From: a virus
Virus record (IMG/VR): IMGVR_UViG_3300023180_000279
Coordinates: 1 to 29,744 of that record
Direction: 5' to 3' (one strand)
DNA length: 29,744 bases
Positions 1 to 6,599 of the stretch are shown one piece after another; the stretch's first letter is position 1; every line of letters begins with the position of its first letter. The position numbers and the translations under genes are program-made. Under the pieces are notes generated by a model. The model was not told the DNA's origin, did not search any database, and worked only from the letters and a program-made list of their open reading frames with translations.

Positions 1-322
1 TGTTTCCAACATCCTCTTCTACATCTTTCAGTTTCTTCTGTAAGTCAATCAACTTATCTGTTGTATCAGCGACACTTTTAATCAACTGACCAGCAACTTC
101 ATATGCTCTTGGACTACCACCTTCACCGGCAAGTTCCATGATTCCATTGATTGCTTCTTGACCCTTTTCAATCAGCGAATATAAGTTTGCTCTTGTATAC
201 TCATAGTCTTTTGAGATGTCAGTCTTTTGCTCAGATTTTTGGATACTCTTTGGAGTATCGTCAACCTCAACAATACTGCTCTCAACATTCAGAGCATCAT
301 CAATAGAATCAAATTCAGACAT
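1..322 (-). CDS. 16: Terminase small subunit gp16, partial (C-terminus off the left edge)
   Basis: Small subunit of the DNA packaging terminase: in T4, gp16 recognises concatemeric DNA and stimulates the gp17 ATPase/nuclease at the portal. About 107 codons are visible, starting MSEFDSIDDALNVES and continuing through an acidic, helix-rich stretch with YEYTRANLYSLIEKGQEA, PRAYEVAG and a Lys/Glu-rich helix near the edge. These are the features I know from marine T4-like gp16 proteins; the identification is by recall of the family plus its position directly after gene 15, the T4 order. The frame is open to base 1, so the gene is cut by the window and its length cannot be judged (T4 gp16 is 164 residues). 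The ATG lies 6 bases after the gene 15 stop, and no good Shine-Dalgarno sequence is visible, so coupling to gene 15 translation is likely. Confidence 0.87.
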   Translation of the reverse strand, partial: MSEFDSIDDALNVESSIVEVDDTPKSIQKSEQKTDISKDYEYTRANLYSLIEKGQEAINGIMELAGEGGSPRAYEVAGQLIKSVADTTDKLIDLQKKLKDVEEDVGN

Positions 323-328
323 AAGTTA

Positions 329-1123
329 TCAAATATCAGTTTGTTGTGTTGGACTATAAGACTTAGAATCACCCAGGTATTCCCATTCCTCACTAAATCC
401 AAAGTCATCACCAGGATTTGCATTAATTGGATCTGGGACAACTGTATATCTCATTTCTCTCTTGGCGGTTGTCCTATCGGTATCAGCATAGTTATCAACG
501 ATAACCTTGCGAATGAGACCCTCTGGATTGTCTGCGATAGGACCAAAGAGATAAGTTTTTGCAGTAAACTGTAATCTATATATTAACGCTCTTCTTGTGG
601 AAAAATCTCCTTCATAATCGTCTTGGAATGAGACACTGTTTAAGACGATTGGGATATCTCTCTTTTCTCCAATAGATTCGACTAAATCAACAGTCAAATT
701 AAACGCTGGTTGAAAGTTTGGAAGAATCTGCTCAACAATCTGTAAAGCATCATCATTTAACTTACATAAAATTGCCAACTCAAAACCAATGTTATACGGA
801 ACAGGCATGAATACCTTCTTCATGGTGTTTCCATCCACTGCTCTGAAAGTCTGAGTAACACCAGTCTTTCTTGTGGCATCATAGTCAATAGATGTCATCT
901 CAAATGACATTCTTGGCAATGTGATTTGAATCGGTTTGTTCAAATCTGCTTGCTGCTCAAGTCTTGCTAGAAACTTTTGAGTAGGTCCATATGCCAATGG
1001 AACTCTCATGTCACTAATGACTTTGGTTTCATCTTTGTGTTGAATATGAATATCATTAAAAAGCGTGCCAAAGGCAATGATAGTCTTTCTAATGATTTCG
1101 TGGTAGTGGTAAGTTCCTAACAT
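329..1123 (-). CDS. 15: Tail terminator / sheath stabiliser gp15
   Basis: Caps the tail tube and sheath at the neck and connects the finished tail to the head; in T4 it forms a hexamer under gp13/gp14. The 264-residue length is close to T4 gp15 (272). The N-terminus MLGTYHYHEIIRKTIIAFG corresponds to the T4 start (MFGYFYNSSFRRYATLMG-like), followed by a shared RVPLAYG segment. Around residues 130-140 the motif IVEQILPNFQPAFN is nearly identical to T4, and RDIPIVLNSVSFQDD and GLIRKVIVD also match T4 blocks. The start codon overlaps the gene 14 stop as TAATG, so translation is probably coupled. The acidic, Pro/Thr/Gln-rich C-terminal tail looks disordered. Identification is firm; oligomeric state is inferred from T4. 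Confidence 0.94.
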   Translation of the reverse strand: MLGTYHYHEIIRKTIIAFGTLFNDIHIQHKDETKVISDMRVPLAYGPTQKFLARLEQQADLNKPIQITLPRMSFEMTSIDYDATRKTGVTQTFRAVDGNTMKKVFMPVPYNIGFELAILCKLNDDALQIVEQILPNFQPAFNLTVDLVESIGEKRDIPIVLNSVSFQDDYEGDFSTRRALIYRLQFTAKTYLFGPIADNPEGLIRKVIVDNYADTDRTTAKREMRYTVVPDPINANPGDDFGFSEEWEYLGDSKSYSPTQQTDI

Positions 1124-2496
1124 TAATAGTTACCGAAAGGATTTGATTCTGTGAAGTCGAGTATATTGTCTGCTTCGAACTCAAGTTGATCATTTTGACT
1201 ATATTTATCGACAGTTGTGTTAGCTGCTGATACTCTCACCACATAACTAGCGCCAGATTTTGCACCTGTAATGATTTCCCCAGGATAGAAAGTTCCAGAA
1301 GAGATACCAACCTGAAGAATATTGGTGCTACTAGTCCACCTCTTAACCCTTGCAGTTGCTCCAGAAGTTCCCCCTGTAATGACTTCATTTTTCCAGAAGG
1401 TCCCAATACCAGTTGTGGATGCTGCACCAACTGTCAATGATGGTGTAGTCGTATAACCATCTCCAGGATTTGTAATTCTGATTGAAGTTACAGTTCCTGC
1501 AGATCCTACTACTGAGGTTGCTGTTGCTGTTGTTCCAGCACCAGGTCCAGAAATAGTCACTGTTGGGGCAACAGCATATCCCGATCCACCACCGGTAATA
1601 TTGACAGAAACTATACCATTTGATGTTGTATTGATAGAACAAGTTGCTGCAGCACCACTTCCACCACCACCTGTAATAGAAATAGTTGGGGCAACTGTAT
1701 AACCAGATCCAGCATTTGTCAATAATATCTCCTTAACGGATGTTATACTATTTCTTGTTGTAGTAATAGCAACTGCTGTTGCAGTTGTGAATCCCGTTGG
1801 TGGAGATGAGAACGTAACCGTAGGAGTGCTAGTATATCCGGATCCATCATCATTTAGGAAAATTTGTCTCACGTAACTACTACCAATGCTTACTGAAGCA
1901 TTTGCATTAGATCCACCTGAGAAAAGTCTGAGATCAATAATATATCCAGTTTGATCTAATACTTCACTGATTTCATCGACCGTAGTATCAATAACTTCAT
2001 CTTCGTATTCGAAGAGTTCACATTTCAGTTCATAGACATAGTTTTTACCTAACTGATAGAAAGGTTGCTCATGCTCTACAAACTTAACCTCAAATATTCT
2101 TTGACCGAGTGGGAAATAAATCAAATCTCCTTCTCTAGGTCTTGAAGATACTGTGATTTCTTCATCATCCATATCCTCAAGAAAAACTGAGATAAAGTCT
2201 TCGAATCTTTCTTTCGAAATAGTCAAAGATAACTCATCTCTAATACTTACACCAAACTTTGTCATTATATCGCCAGCACCACTGTATCCATCAAAGTTAT
2301 TAATATATGCTTCAAGCAAGAAGTTATCATCAAACGTTGATGATTGAATCTCCTCAATAATCGTTTGCTTTCTTACAAACTTTCTTGGAATGTAAGTTAC
2401 CTCTACACCATAGATCTTGAGTTGTTCATTGATCAACTCTTGAACTAATCTTTGTTCTCCGTAAGAACCTTGAAGAAAGAAGGGATTTAATGCCAT
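1123..2496 (-). CDS. 14: Neck protein gp14 with inserted GSGY beta repeats
   Basis: Head-completion/neck protein that, with gp13, seals the portal vertex after packaging and receives the tail. The N-terminal ~185 residues carry the T4 gp14 core: YGVEVTYIPRKFV, a NNFDGYSG block, EGDLIYFPLGQRIFEV and FYQLGKNYVYELK. The last ~20 residues (FTESNPFGNY) match the T4 gp14 C-terminus (SSPFDNDFMD type). Between them, residues ~205-345 hold four GSGY/GDGY units (GSGYTSTPTV, GSGYTVAPTI, GSGYAVAPTV, GDGYTTTPSL) about 40 residues apart, then a second Gly/Thr-rich unit (GEIITGAKSGASYVV). The protein is therefore 457 residues, against 256 in T4; the extra length is nearly all this insert. It starts in a TAATG overlap with gene 13, with only a weak GGA upstream. 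The insert probably forms a beta-rich decoration on the neck; that role is inferred. Confidence 0.93.
   Translation of the reverse strand: MALNPFFLQGSYGEQRLVQELINEQLKIYGVEVTYIPRKFVRKQTIIEEIQSSTFDDNFLLEAYINNFDGYSGAGDIMTKFGVSIRDELSLTISKERFEDFISVFLEDMDDEEITVSSRPREGDLIYFPLGQRIFEVKFVEHEQPFYQLGKNYVYELKCELFEYEDEVIDTTVDEISEVLDQTGYIIDLRLFSGGSNANASVSIGSSYVRQIFLNDDGSGYTSTPTVTFSSPPTGFTTATAVAITTTRNSITSVKEILLTNAGSGYTVAPTISITGGGGSGAAATCSINTTSNGIVSVNITGGGSGYAVAPTVTISGPGAGTTATATSVVGSAGTVTSIRITNPGDGYTTTPSLTVGAASTTGIGTFWKNEVITGGTSGATARVKRWTSSTNILQVGISSGTFYPGEIITGAKSGASYVVRVSAANTTVDKYSQNDQLEFEADNILDFTESNPFGNY
1440..1860 (-). repeat. Four GSGY beta repeats inside gp14
   Basis: Four degenerate protein-level repeats of roughly 40 residues (spacings about 43, 39 and 42), each with a Gly-(Ser/Asp)-Gly-Tyr turn, then Thr/Ala-Pro-Thr/Ser, a short beta strand and a Gly/Ala/Thr-rich linker. 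The bases are similar but not identical, so the copies have diverged. The same unit occurs in the gp8, DUF4815 and gp7-like genes of this window. Confidence 0.8.
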
Positions 2497-3341
2497 TATC
2501 CAATAAAGTCGTAGGGAGGAAGTTCATAATCCATTGCCATTCTTGATCTTATCTGTTCTATCTCTCTTTCAGCGTCTTCAAAAATCTCTCTACCATTCAA
2601 CTCAATTCCACCAGGAAGTTTAACACCCCTAAACTTGATTAAGTTTTGACCCCACTGACGCTTGATCAATGCAGTCAAATACTTCTTGACAAAACTGTCA
2701 TTGTAGACTGCTGTATAGTCTGATGGATTTAAGATTCTGTAGCAATCAATCACTAAGAAATCGCCAACAGATTGTGATTTCCAATCAATGTCAAGATACA
2801 GTCTATTTTGTCTCTTATTAAATCTTATCTGCTTATCTGTCGTTAAAAGGAAGTCAATATCTTCAAGATATGACTTGACCATCGCATATTGTAACAATTC
2901 AACCGAGTTGAAGTTGTATAGATCATTCAAAAACAACTGATATTTGATACTAAACATTCCACCAGATATTGCGCTGGTGTCAAATCTAAAAATCTTCTCA
3001 ATACCGATTACAGAATCTGGTATTTGGATAAAGTTTGATGTTTCGTAGAAGTTTGAGGTTGTTGTTCCATATCCAGCGATTGATGTGGAAGTTGCGCTGG
3101 TTGTTACGATACCAACCCCGTTGATATTTTTCGCTCTACCTCTATCAAGATCCGATTGTGTGATCTGATATTTCAGATACATTCTTTCGACACCATCAAA
3201 GTGTCTTTCTTGGAAATACTGAAGAGCATCATCGACCAAATCATCAATCTGGTCGTCATCTACGTTAATTTCCAATACTGGAGCACCTAACCGCCTAAGA
3301 CAGTAATCAATTAGTTCTTGGCGTGTTGATGGTTTTGCCAT
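2496..3341 (-). CDS. 13: Neck protein gp13
   Basis: Head-completion protein that binds beneath the portal and, with gp14, closes the filled head so that the tail can attach. The N-terminus STRQELIDYCLRRLGAPVLE followed by INVDDDQIDDLVDDALQYF is the hallmark of T4-like gp13, as is the downstream YLKYQITQSDL stretch. The length of 281 residues is near T4 gp13 (309). The C-terminus is rich in charged helix and ends ELPPYDFIG. The start overlaps the upstream small gene as TAATG, and a GAGG seven bases before the ATG supports this start. Direct adjacency to gp14 and gp15 is the T4 neck cassette. No oddities seen. Confidence 0.94.
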   Translation of the reverse strand: MAKPSTRQELIDYCLRRLGAPVLEINVDDDQIDDLVDDALQYFQERHFDGVERMYLKYQITQSDLDRGRAKNINGVGIVTTSATSTSIAGYGTTTSNFYETSNFIQIPDSVIGIEKIFRFDTSAISGGMFSIKYQLFLNDLYNFNSVELLQYAMVKSYLEDIDFLLTTDKQIRFNKRQNRLYLDIDWKSQSVGDFLVIDCYRILNPSDYTAVYNDSFVKKYLTALIKRQWGQNLIKFRGVKLPGGIELNGREIFEDAEREIEQIRSRMAMDYELPPYDFIG

Positions 3342-3565
3342 TAGAATTCCTCAGAAGATGAATTATCTGTTTTTGTAGTTTTTCTGGTATTTTTTGCTTT
3401 TAACTTTTCAATCTCATCATTCTGCTCATTGATCTTTTTAGTCAATGCTTCAATCATTTGATTTGAACTTATCACCTTTGCTTCAAGAGCAATATTCTGA
3501 TTAAACAAATCGTATGATTTTTGTTGGTATACTCCAATAAAGTTTTTATAATCGTTTTCAGTCAT
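3341..3565 (-). CDS. Small coiled-coil protein, first gene of the neck operon
   Basis: A 74-residue protein of unknown function. It begins MTENDYKNFIGVYQQKSYD and is followed by heptad-like leucine/isoleucine positions (IALEAKVIS, MIEALTKKINEQNDEIEKL) that predict one long coiled coil, then a basic/serine-rich tail ending SSSEEF. I recall very similar small proteins in marine T4-like phages just upstream of gene 13, always unassigned. Its stop overlaps the gene 13 start (TAATG), so it is co-translated with the neck proteins. It could be a small virion component or an assembly chaperone; neither is shown. It is the first gene after an exact late promoter and a 5' hairpin, and its ATG lacks a recognisable Shine-Dalgarno sequence. 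Confidence 0.85.
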   Translation of the reverse strand: MTENDYKNFIGVYQQKSYDLFNQNIALEAKVISSNQMIEALTKKINEQNDEIEKLKAKNTRKTTKTDNSSSEEF

Positions 3566-3580
3566 GTCAAGATACTAAAA

Positions 3581-3602
3581 TGGGTAGGATTGCTCCTACC
3601 CA
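3581..3602 (-). terminator. Rho-independent-type hairpin (9-bp stem, GCAA loop, T-run)
   Basis: On the minus strand the sequence reads TGGGTAGGA-GCAA-TCCTACCCA followed by TTTT. The stem is a perfect 9-bp inverted repeat, the loop is a GNRA-type GCAA tetraloop and the T-run is short. It lies in the gap after the repeat-fibre gene stop (3627) and before the 74-residue gene, so it probably ends transcripts from the fibre block. The stem begins immediately after the TATAAATA late promoter, so a transcript started there would carry all or most of this stem at its 5' end. Confidence 0.75.
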
Positions 3603-3610
3603 TATTTATA
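3603..3610 (-). promoter_or_regulatory. T4-type late promoter TATAAATA for the neck operon
   Basis: Exact match to the T4 late promoter octamer TATAAATA, which T4 reads with the gp55 sigma factor, gp33 and the sliding clamp. It lies in an intergenic gap, oriented toward the 74-residue gene and genes 13-16. By eye the exact octamer occurs on the coding strand only here, at 15245-15252 and at 29416-29423, all three between genes. Confidence 0.82.
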
Positions 3611-3626
3611 AGTTATTTGTTATTTA

Positions 3627-5582
3627 TCAGAATGACCCACAATCAATGAGGGTATTTTCTAATACGATGGATGATCTGCTAGCGTCATGGAAGAGAACCG
3701 TTGTTCCTGCTCCCATTGGGCTTCCACCACCATCATTAATAAACAGTTTTCCAAATTCAACTTCAGCGTATGCAATCTGAGTAAATACGCTTGAAGATTC
3801 TGTTACAGAAGATGCGAATGCAACCCTTGCGGCAGAATCATCCCAGAAAACAGATGCTTTTCTAGCGGCAGTATCAAAGTAGTGGAATACGACACCAACA
3901 TCAATGTTTGCGTCAGATGAAGGAGCAACAAGACTACCACCACTGTTAACAAGACCAATTTCAATCAGACTATCTTCAACCAGAAGAGTTTCTGTATTGA
4001 CTTCTGTTTGTGATCCAAGAACGATTAACTTACCACTAACAGTAAGGTCACTAGCGACGCCAACGTGACCATTTGAGTCTGTAATCGTGATGGAAGTCGT
4101 TCCATCTTTTGCTTTGACGTTTGTTACTTCAATCGATGTAACATCAATCGTATTATTAACAGTCAGTACATTACTATTGAATGTCAGTGCTCCACCACTA
4201 TCATTAACTGCTCCAGAAGCACCAGCAACAAGGACATCAAACTGAGTTAAATCGGAAACAGTTAACGTATTTCCTGTTGTAACTGTTATGTCACCATTGG
4301 CAGTTACATTACCAGTAAACGTTGATACTCCAGTAACACTCAGATTGTCATCAATTGTGGTCTGACCACTTGCGGAATCTAATGTAAGACCGCCACTTGA
4401 GGTGTCAATCTCATTATCATCGCTTACGCCAATCTGAATGTTATCAATCGTTGCGCTGCCATTAGCATCAATAGCGCCAGTAAAGGTTGTAGCACCAGTA
4501 AATGTTGATACTCCAGTAACACTCAGGTTGTCATCAATAGTAGTTTGACCACTTGAAGAATCAAGGGTAAGACCACCCGTTGAAGTATCGATTTCATTGT
4601 TATCGGTTATACCGATTTGAATATTATCAATCGTAGCACCGCCATTGGCATCAATGACGCCAGTGAAGGTTGAAACACCTGTTACGCTTAACTGGTCATC
4701 AACAATAACTGTTCCAGCAGCGGAATCGAGGGTAAGATTTCCAGATGAAGTATCAATCTCTGATGCGCCAGTGATTCCAATCTGGATAGCATCAGCAACA
4801 GCGCCAGTTGAAAACGTGCCTACGCCAGCAAAGTTTGCGTGTCTCCATGCTTTACCAGCAGCACCAAGATCAAATGCATCATTAGTTGTTGGAACTAAGT
4901 TTGATGCAAACTCACCACCGATGACAACATCATCAGTGTCAGAGTCACCAAGATTAATAGTGCCACCTCTAAAGGTTACAACACCAATAAACTCAGATTC
5001 TCCACCAACAAAAAGATTTCCTGTGATGGTGGTTGCTCCACCGACACTCAGGTTCTTCTCAATACCGACGCCACCTTCTACTACAACGGCACCAGTATCT
5101 TTATTAGTTGATTGTGTGGTATTGCTAAAGGTAACAATACCAGAAAAATCAACAGCAGCAGCATTGACATCAAGATTGGTGTTAGCAATCGTTGTAACAC
5201 CACTTAAGACAGTATCGGTAAGTGATGCTCCAGTGATTGCTGTAGACCAACTCAGACCACCTGTTGAGTTAGTTTTTAAGAAACCTCCATCAGTCGGAGT
5301 TCCGGGGAAAGTGTATGTAGTTACACCAGATAGAGACGAGGGAGCAGCAAGTGTTATAAAGTCTGTTCCGCTGGTGTTCTCTACCAGGTTAACACCACTA
5401 CCAGAGGAAGCAGTCTCTTGCGTCCAATATCTGTGTGAACCAACAAACTTATTGTTTGCTAATACGCTATCTAATCCAATAAATAAGTCAAATTTGTCAG
5501 TCGTAAAACCAGGCTCACCTGCTTTCAACGCTGGCAGATTACTAAAGGCACCTCTTTTAAACTGTAATACAGGAGTCGCCAT
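3627..5582 (-). CDS. Repeat-containing fibre/whisker-type structural protein (at the wac position)
   Basis: A 651-residue, Ser/Thr/Gly/Val-rich protein, probably a trimeric fibre or whisker. The N-terminus (LQFKRGAFSNLPAL, then AGEPGFTTD and LFIG) is the short head-like domain seen at the start of many phage fibres, similar to the Mtd N-terminal domain. Residues ~265-425 hold three copies of a 55-61-residue unit: IQIG...EIDTSSGxLTLDS...SVTGVSTFTG. The C-terminal third contains GKLIVLGSQTEVNTETLLVE and VFHYFDTAARKASVFWDD, segments I associate with marine T4-like structural proteins. It sits just before gene 13, where T4 has fibritin (wac), so a neck-whisker role is plausible but unproved; a baseplate fibre is the alternative. 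A 50-base gap precedes it; the nearest AAGGA is about 14 bases from the ATG. A hairpin terminator follows it. Confidence 0.82.
   Translation of the reverse strand: MATPVLQFKRGAFSNLPALKAGEPGFTTDKFDLFIGLDSVLANNKFVGSHRYWTQETASSGSGVNLVENTSGTDFITLAAPSSLSGVTTYTFPGTPTDGGFLKTNSTGGLSWSTAITGASLTDTVLSGVTTIANTNLDVNAAAVDFSGIVTFSNTTQSTNKDTGAVVVEGGVGIEKNLSVGGATTITGNLFVGGESEFIGVVTFRGGTINLGDSDTDDVVIGGEFASNLVPTTNDAFDLGAAGKAWRHANFAGVGTFSTGAVADAIQIGITGASEIDTSSGNLTLDSAAGTVIVDDQLSVTGVSTFTGVIDANGGATIDNIQIGITDNNEIDTSTGGLTLDSSSGQTTIDDNLSVTGVSTFTGATTFTGAIDANGSATIDNIQIGVSDDNEIDTSSGGLTLDSASGQTTIDDNLSVTGVSTFTGNVTANGDITVTTGNTLTVSDLTQFDVLVAGASGAVNDSGGALTFNSNVLTVNNTIDVTSIEVTNVKAKDGTTSITITDSNGHVGVASDLTVSGKLIVLGSQTEVNTETLLVEDSLIEIGLVNSGGSLVAPSSDANIDVGVVFHYFDTAARKASVFWDDSAARVAFASSVTESSSVFTQIAYAEVEFGKLFINDGGGSPMGAGTTVLFHDASRSSIVLENTLIDCGSF
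4308..4787 (-). repeat. Tandem repeats in the fibre gene (165, 183 and ~132 bp)
   Basis: Three head-to-tail units start at 4787, 4622 and 4439. The first is 55 codons and the second 61; the third matches for about 44 codons and then diverges. Shared core: IQIG, then EIDTS-G-LTLDS, IDD-LSVTGVSTFTG. The six extra codons in unit 2 encode ATTFTG next to STFTG, which looks like a local duplication. Third-position differences show that the units are not recent identical copies. Confidence 0.85.
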
Positions 5583-5632
5583 TTCTAACTACTTTTCCTT
5601 TTATACTTATTTAGTTGTTTTAGACCTTACCT

Positions 5633-5869
5633 TTAGAAGGTCCCTCCATCAAAGGCATCGTCGTCTACACCATCAGCCATATCAACGACTTGTGATGCAG
5701 GAACATGAATATATGTGTTGCTAGTAGTATCATACATTAATACTGTATAATTGCCTCTAGCACTAACATCAACATCAGAAGCTCCTCCAATGGAATTGGC
5801 GGCAGCTTTGTTTGATGCTATGATCTTTACACCTTGTCTTTGACCTACTCTTACTCTAATGTTTGCCAT
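5633..5869 (-). CDS. Small conserved structural-type protein
   Basis: A 78-residue protein starting MANIRVRVGQRQGVKII and ending DGVDDDAFDGGTF. It looks like one small beta-rich domain (alternating hydrophobic residues around RVRVGQ and YTVLMYDTT) with an acidic tail. I recall close relatives in marine T4-like phages next to fibre genes, always unassigned. The ATG overlaps the stop of the upstream gene as TAATG, and AAGGAG lies about 10 bases before it, so both coupling and its own ribosome binding site support this start. Its place between the 113-residue protein and the repeat fibre suggests a virion or fibre-adaptor role; that is inference from context only. Confidence 0.8.
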   Translation of the reverse strand: MANIRVRVGQRQGVKIIASNKAAANSIGGASDVDVSARGNYTVLMYDTTSNTYIHVPASQVVDMADGVDDDAFDGGTF

Positions 5870-6210
5870 TAGCGAGTTGCTCCTTGACTTACGATTACCA
5901 TCCCTTCAACAACTCTATCTCTTGTTCCAGAGTTGTCGGTCAATAGTACATCATACACGTAGCGACCTGGTTTTAAAGCGGCAGTTTGAGTGGTTGATAA
6001 CCCAATTTGTATTTGACCACCAGCTGCTGAAGCAATGCTGCTAGTAAAAGTAGTTACGCCAGTGGTGCTTCCTGGATGCTTTCTCATTTCAGACTTGATC
6101 GTGTAGTTGGTCAAGTCTACAACTGAATTTGTATTTACATTTTCCAATGTAAATGTCTGAGCGAAAGTAGTTCCAGTATTAATAACAATATTACTAACGT
6201 ATACTGCCAT
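5869..6210 (-). CDS. Small beta-sandwich-type structural protein (BppU-N/Ig-like appearance)
   Basis: A 113-residue protein that looks like one all-beta domain. The order TFAQTFTLEN, VVDLTNYTIKSEMRKHP, GGQIQIGLSTTQTAALKPGR and YVYDVLLTDNSGTRDRVVEG is the pattern of small Ig-like phage domains such as the BppU N-terminal family (ligand-like strands, then PGRYVYDV and RVVEG). It has no signal peptide or membrane segment. It heads the fibre block, 25 bases after the 59-residue gene, and overlaps the following gene (TAATG). A near-consensus late promoter (CATAAATA) lies 23-30 bases upstream of the ATG; no clear Shine-Dalgarno is seen. It probably connects or decorates fibres; the family call is by fold pattern only. 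Confidence 0.78.
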   Translation of the reverse strand: MAVYVSNIVINTGTTFAQTFTLENVNTNSVVDLTNYTIKSEMRKHPGSTTGVTTFTSSIASAAGGQIQIGLSTTQTAALKPGRYVYDVLLTDNSGTRDRVVEGMVIVSQGATR

Positions 6211-6232
6211 CTTATAGTAAGGTCTTTGAAAC

Positions 6233-6240
6233 TATTTATG
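6233..6240 (-). promoter_or_regulatory. Near-consensus late promoter CATAAATA
   Basis: Seven of eight bases match TATAAATA, on the coding strand, overlapping the stop of the 59-residue gene and 23 bases or more before the ATG at 6210. Spacing resembles the exact sites upstream of genes 8 and 25. A single mismatch at the first base makes this a candidate only. Confidence 0.45.
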
Positions 6241-6415
6241 CTAAACCTGAGATAGCAAAGTTTTTAATCACTTCTTGTTGTTTGAGATAGAGTTTAAAAT
6301 AAGACTTGGCAAAGTTTTTTAATTCTTCAACATCTAATTCATCAATAAGTCTTGAGTATTTTTCATACTCAAACATTTTGTTCATCGACTCTAGTTGAAT
6401 TTTGTCTGGGTCCAT
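6236..6415 (-). CDS. Small conserved helical protein (start set at 6415)
   Basis: A 59-residue, charged, helix-rich protein beginning MDPDKIQLESMNKMFEYEKY and continuing with VEELKNFAKSYFKLYLKQQE. Similar proteins with this MDPDK start are familiar from marine T4-like phages and have no known role. The frame stays open upstream to a GTG at 6448, but I prefer the ATG at 6415 because GGAG stands seven bases before it and because the known relatives begin there. Even so, it overlaps the end of the preceding 76-residue gene by 47 bases in another frame. Possible roles include a tail assembly factor or minor virion protein; nothing visible decides this. Confidence 0.77.
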   Translation of the reverse strand: MDPDKIQLESMNKMFEYEKYSRLIDELDVEELKNFAKSYFKLYLKQQEVIKNFAISGLA

Positions 6416-6599
6416 TGATGATCTCCATAAGTAGGGATTTGATTTCACTAATATCGTTTTTTAGACCTTCTATTTCTTCTCTTTGCTTTTGCCTCTCGTT
6501 TCTCAGTTTAACATATTGAGTGTAACCGTTTGTATCAGTATTAACGATAGCACCCGAATCTTCACGAAACAGGTGCTTTTGACCTTCAACTCTTATCAT
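6369..6599 (-). CDS. Small coiled-coil protein following the DUF4815 gene
   Basis: A 76-residue protein. The N-terminal part MIRVEGQKHLFREDSGAIVN with NTDTNGYTQYVKL forms a short beta-rich head; residues ~33-62 (RNERQKQREEIEGLKNDISE and IKSLLMEII) form a predicted coiled coil; the tail is polar. Proteins with this start are known to me from marine T4-like phages in the same place. The ATG overlaps the stop of the DUF4815 gene as ATGA, with a GAGGG about 13 bases upstream, so translation is likely coupled. It may be an adaptor or chaperone for the large DUF4815 protein; this is inferred only from adjacency. Confidence 0.8.
   Translation of the reverse strand: MIRVEGQKHLFREDSGAIVNTDTNGYTQYVKLRNERQKQREEIEGLKNDISEIKSLLMEIINGPRQNSTRVDEQNV

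Noticed and set aside
227-574. Plus-strand open frame of 115 codons opposite genes 15/16
   Set aside because: Antisense to conserved T4-like genes on both sides, with no domain or start signals.
1202-1209. GATAAATA near-matches inside genes (also 13774-13781 and 27204-27211)
   Set aside because: They differ from TATAAATA at the first base, lie inside coding regions and are not near a gene start, so chance is the simpler explanation.
1385-1642. Alternative minus-strand frame inside the gp14 insert
   Set aside because: A Trp/Tyr/Asn-rich reading of the repeat DNA in a shifted frame; the gp14 frame continues through it with intact repeats.
3621-3628. GATAAATA just upstream of the exact late promoter at 3603
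   Set aside because: One mismatch, overlaps the fibre stop codon, and an exact octamer stands 11 bases downstream; a second promoter is not needed.
5608-5615. ACTAAATA in the gap before the repeat fibre gene as a late promoter
   Set aside because: Only six of eight bases match; too weak to call, although the 50-base gap would be a natural place for one.
4645-5724. Plus-strand open frame of 359 codons opposite the repeat fibre gene
   Set aside because: It is antisense to a strongly supported gene, its residue content (Pro/Val/Thr/Ser) mirrors the Ser/Thr/Gly codons of that gene, and it has no recognisable domain, promoter or ribosome binding site.
6416-6448. GTG start at 6448 for the small helical gene
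   Set aside because: The ATG at 6415 has GGAG at good spacing and fits the recalled family start; the GTG lacks a ribosome binding site and would enlarge the overlap.
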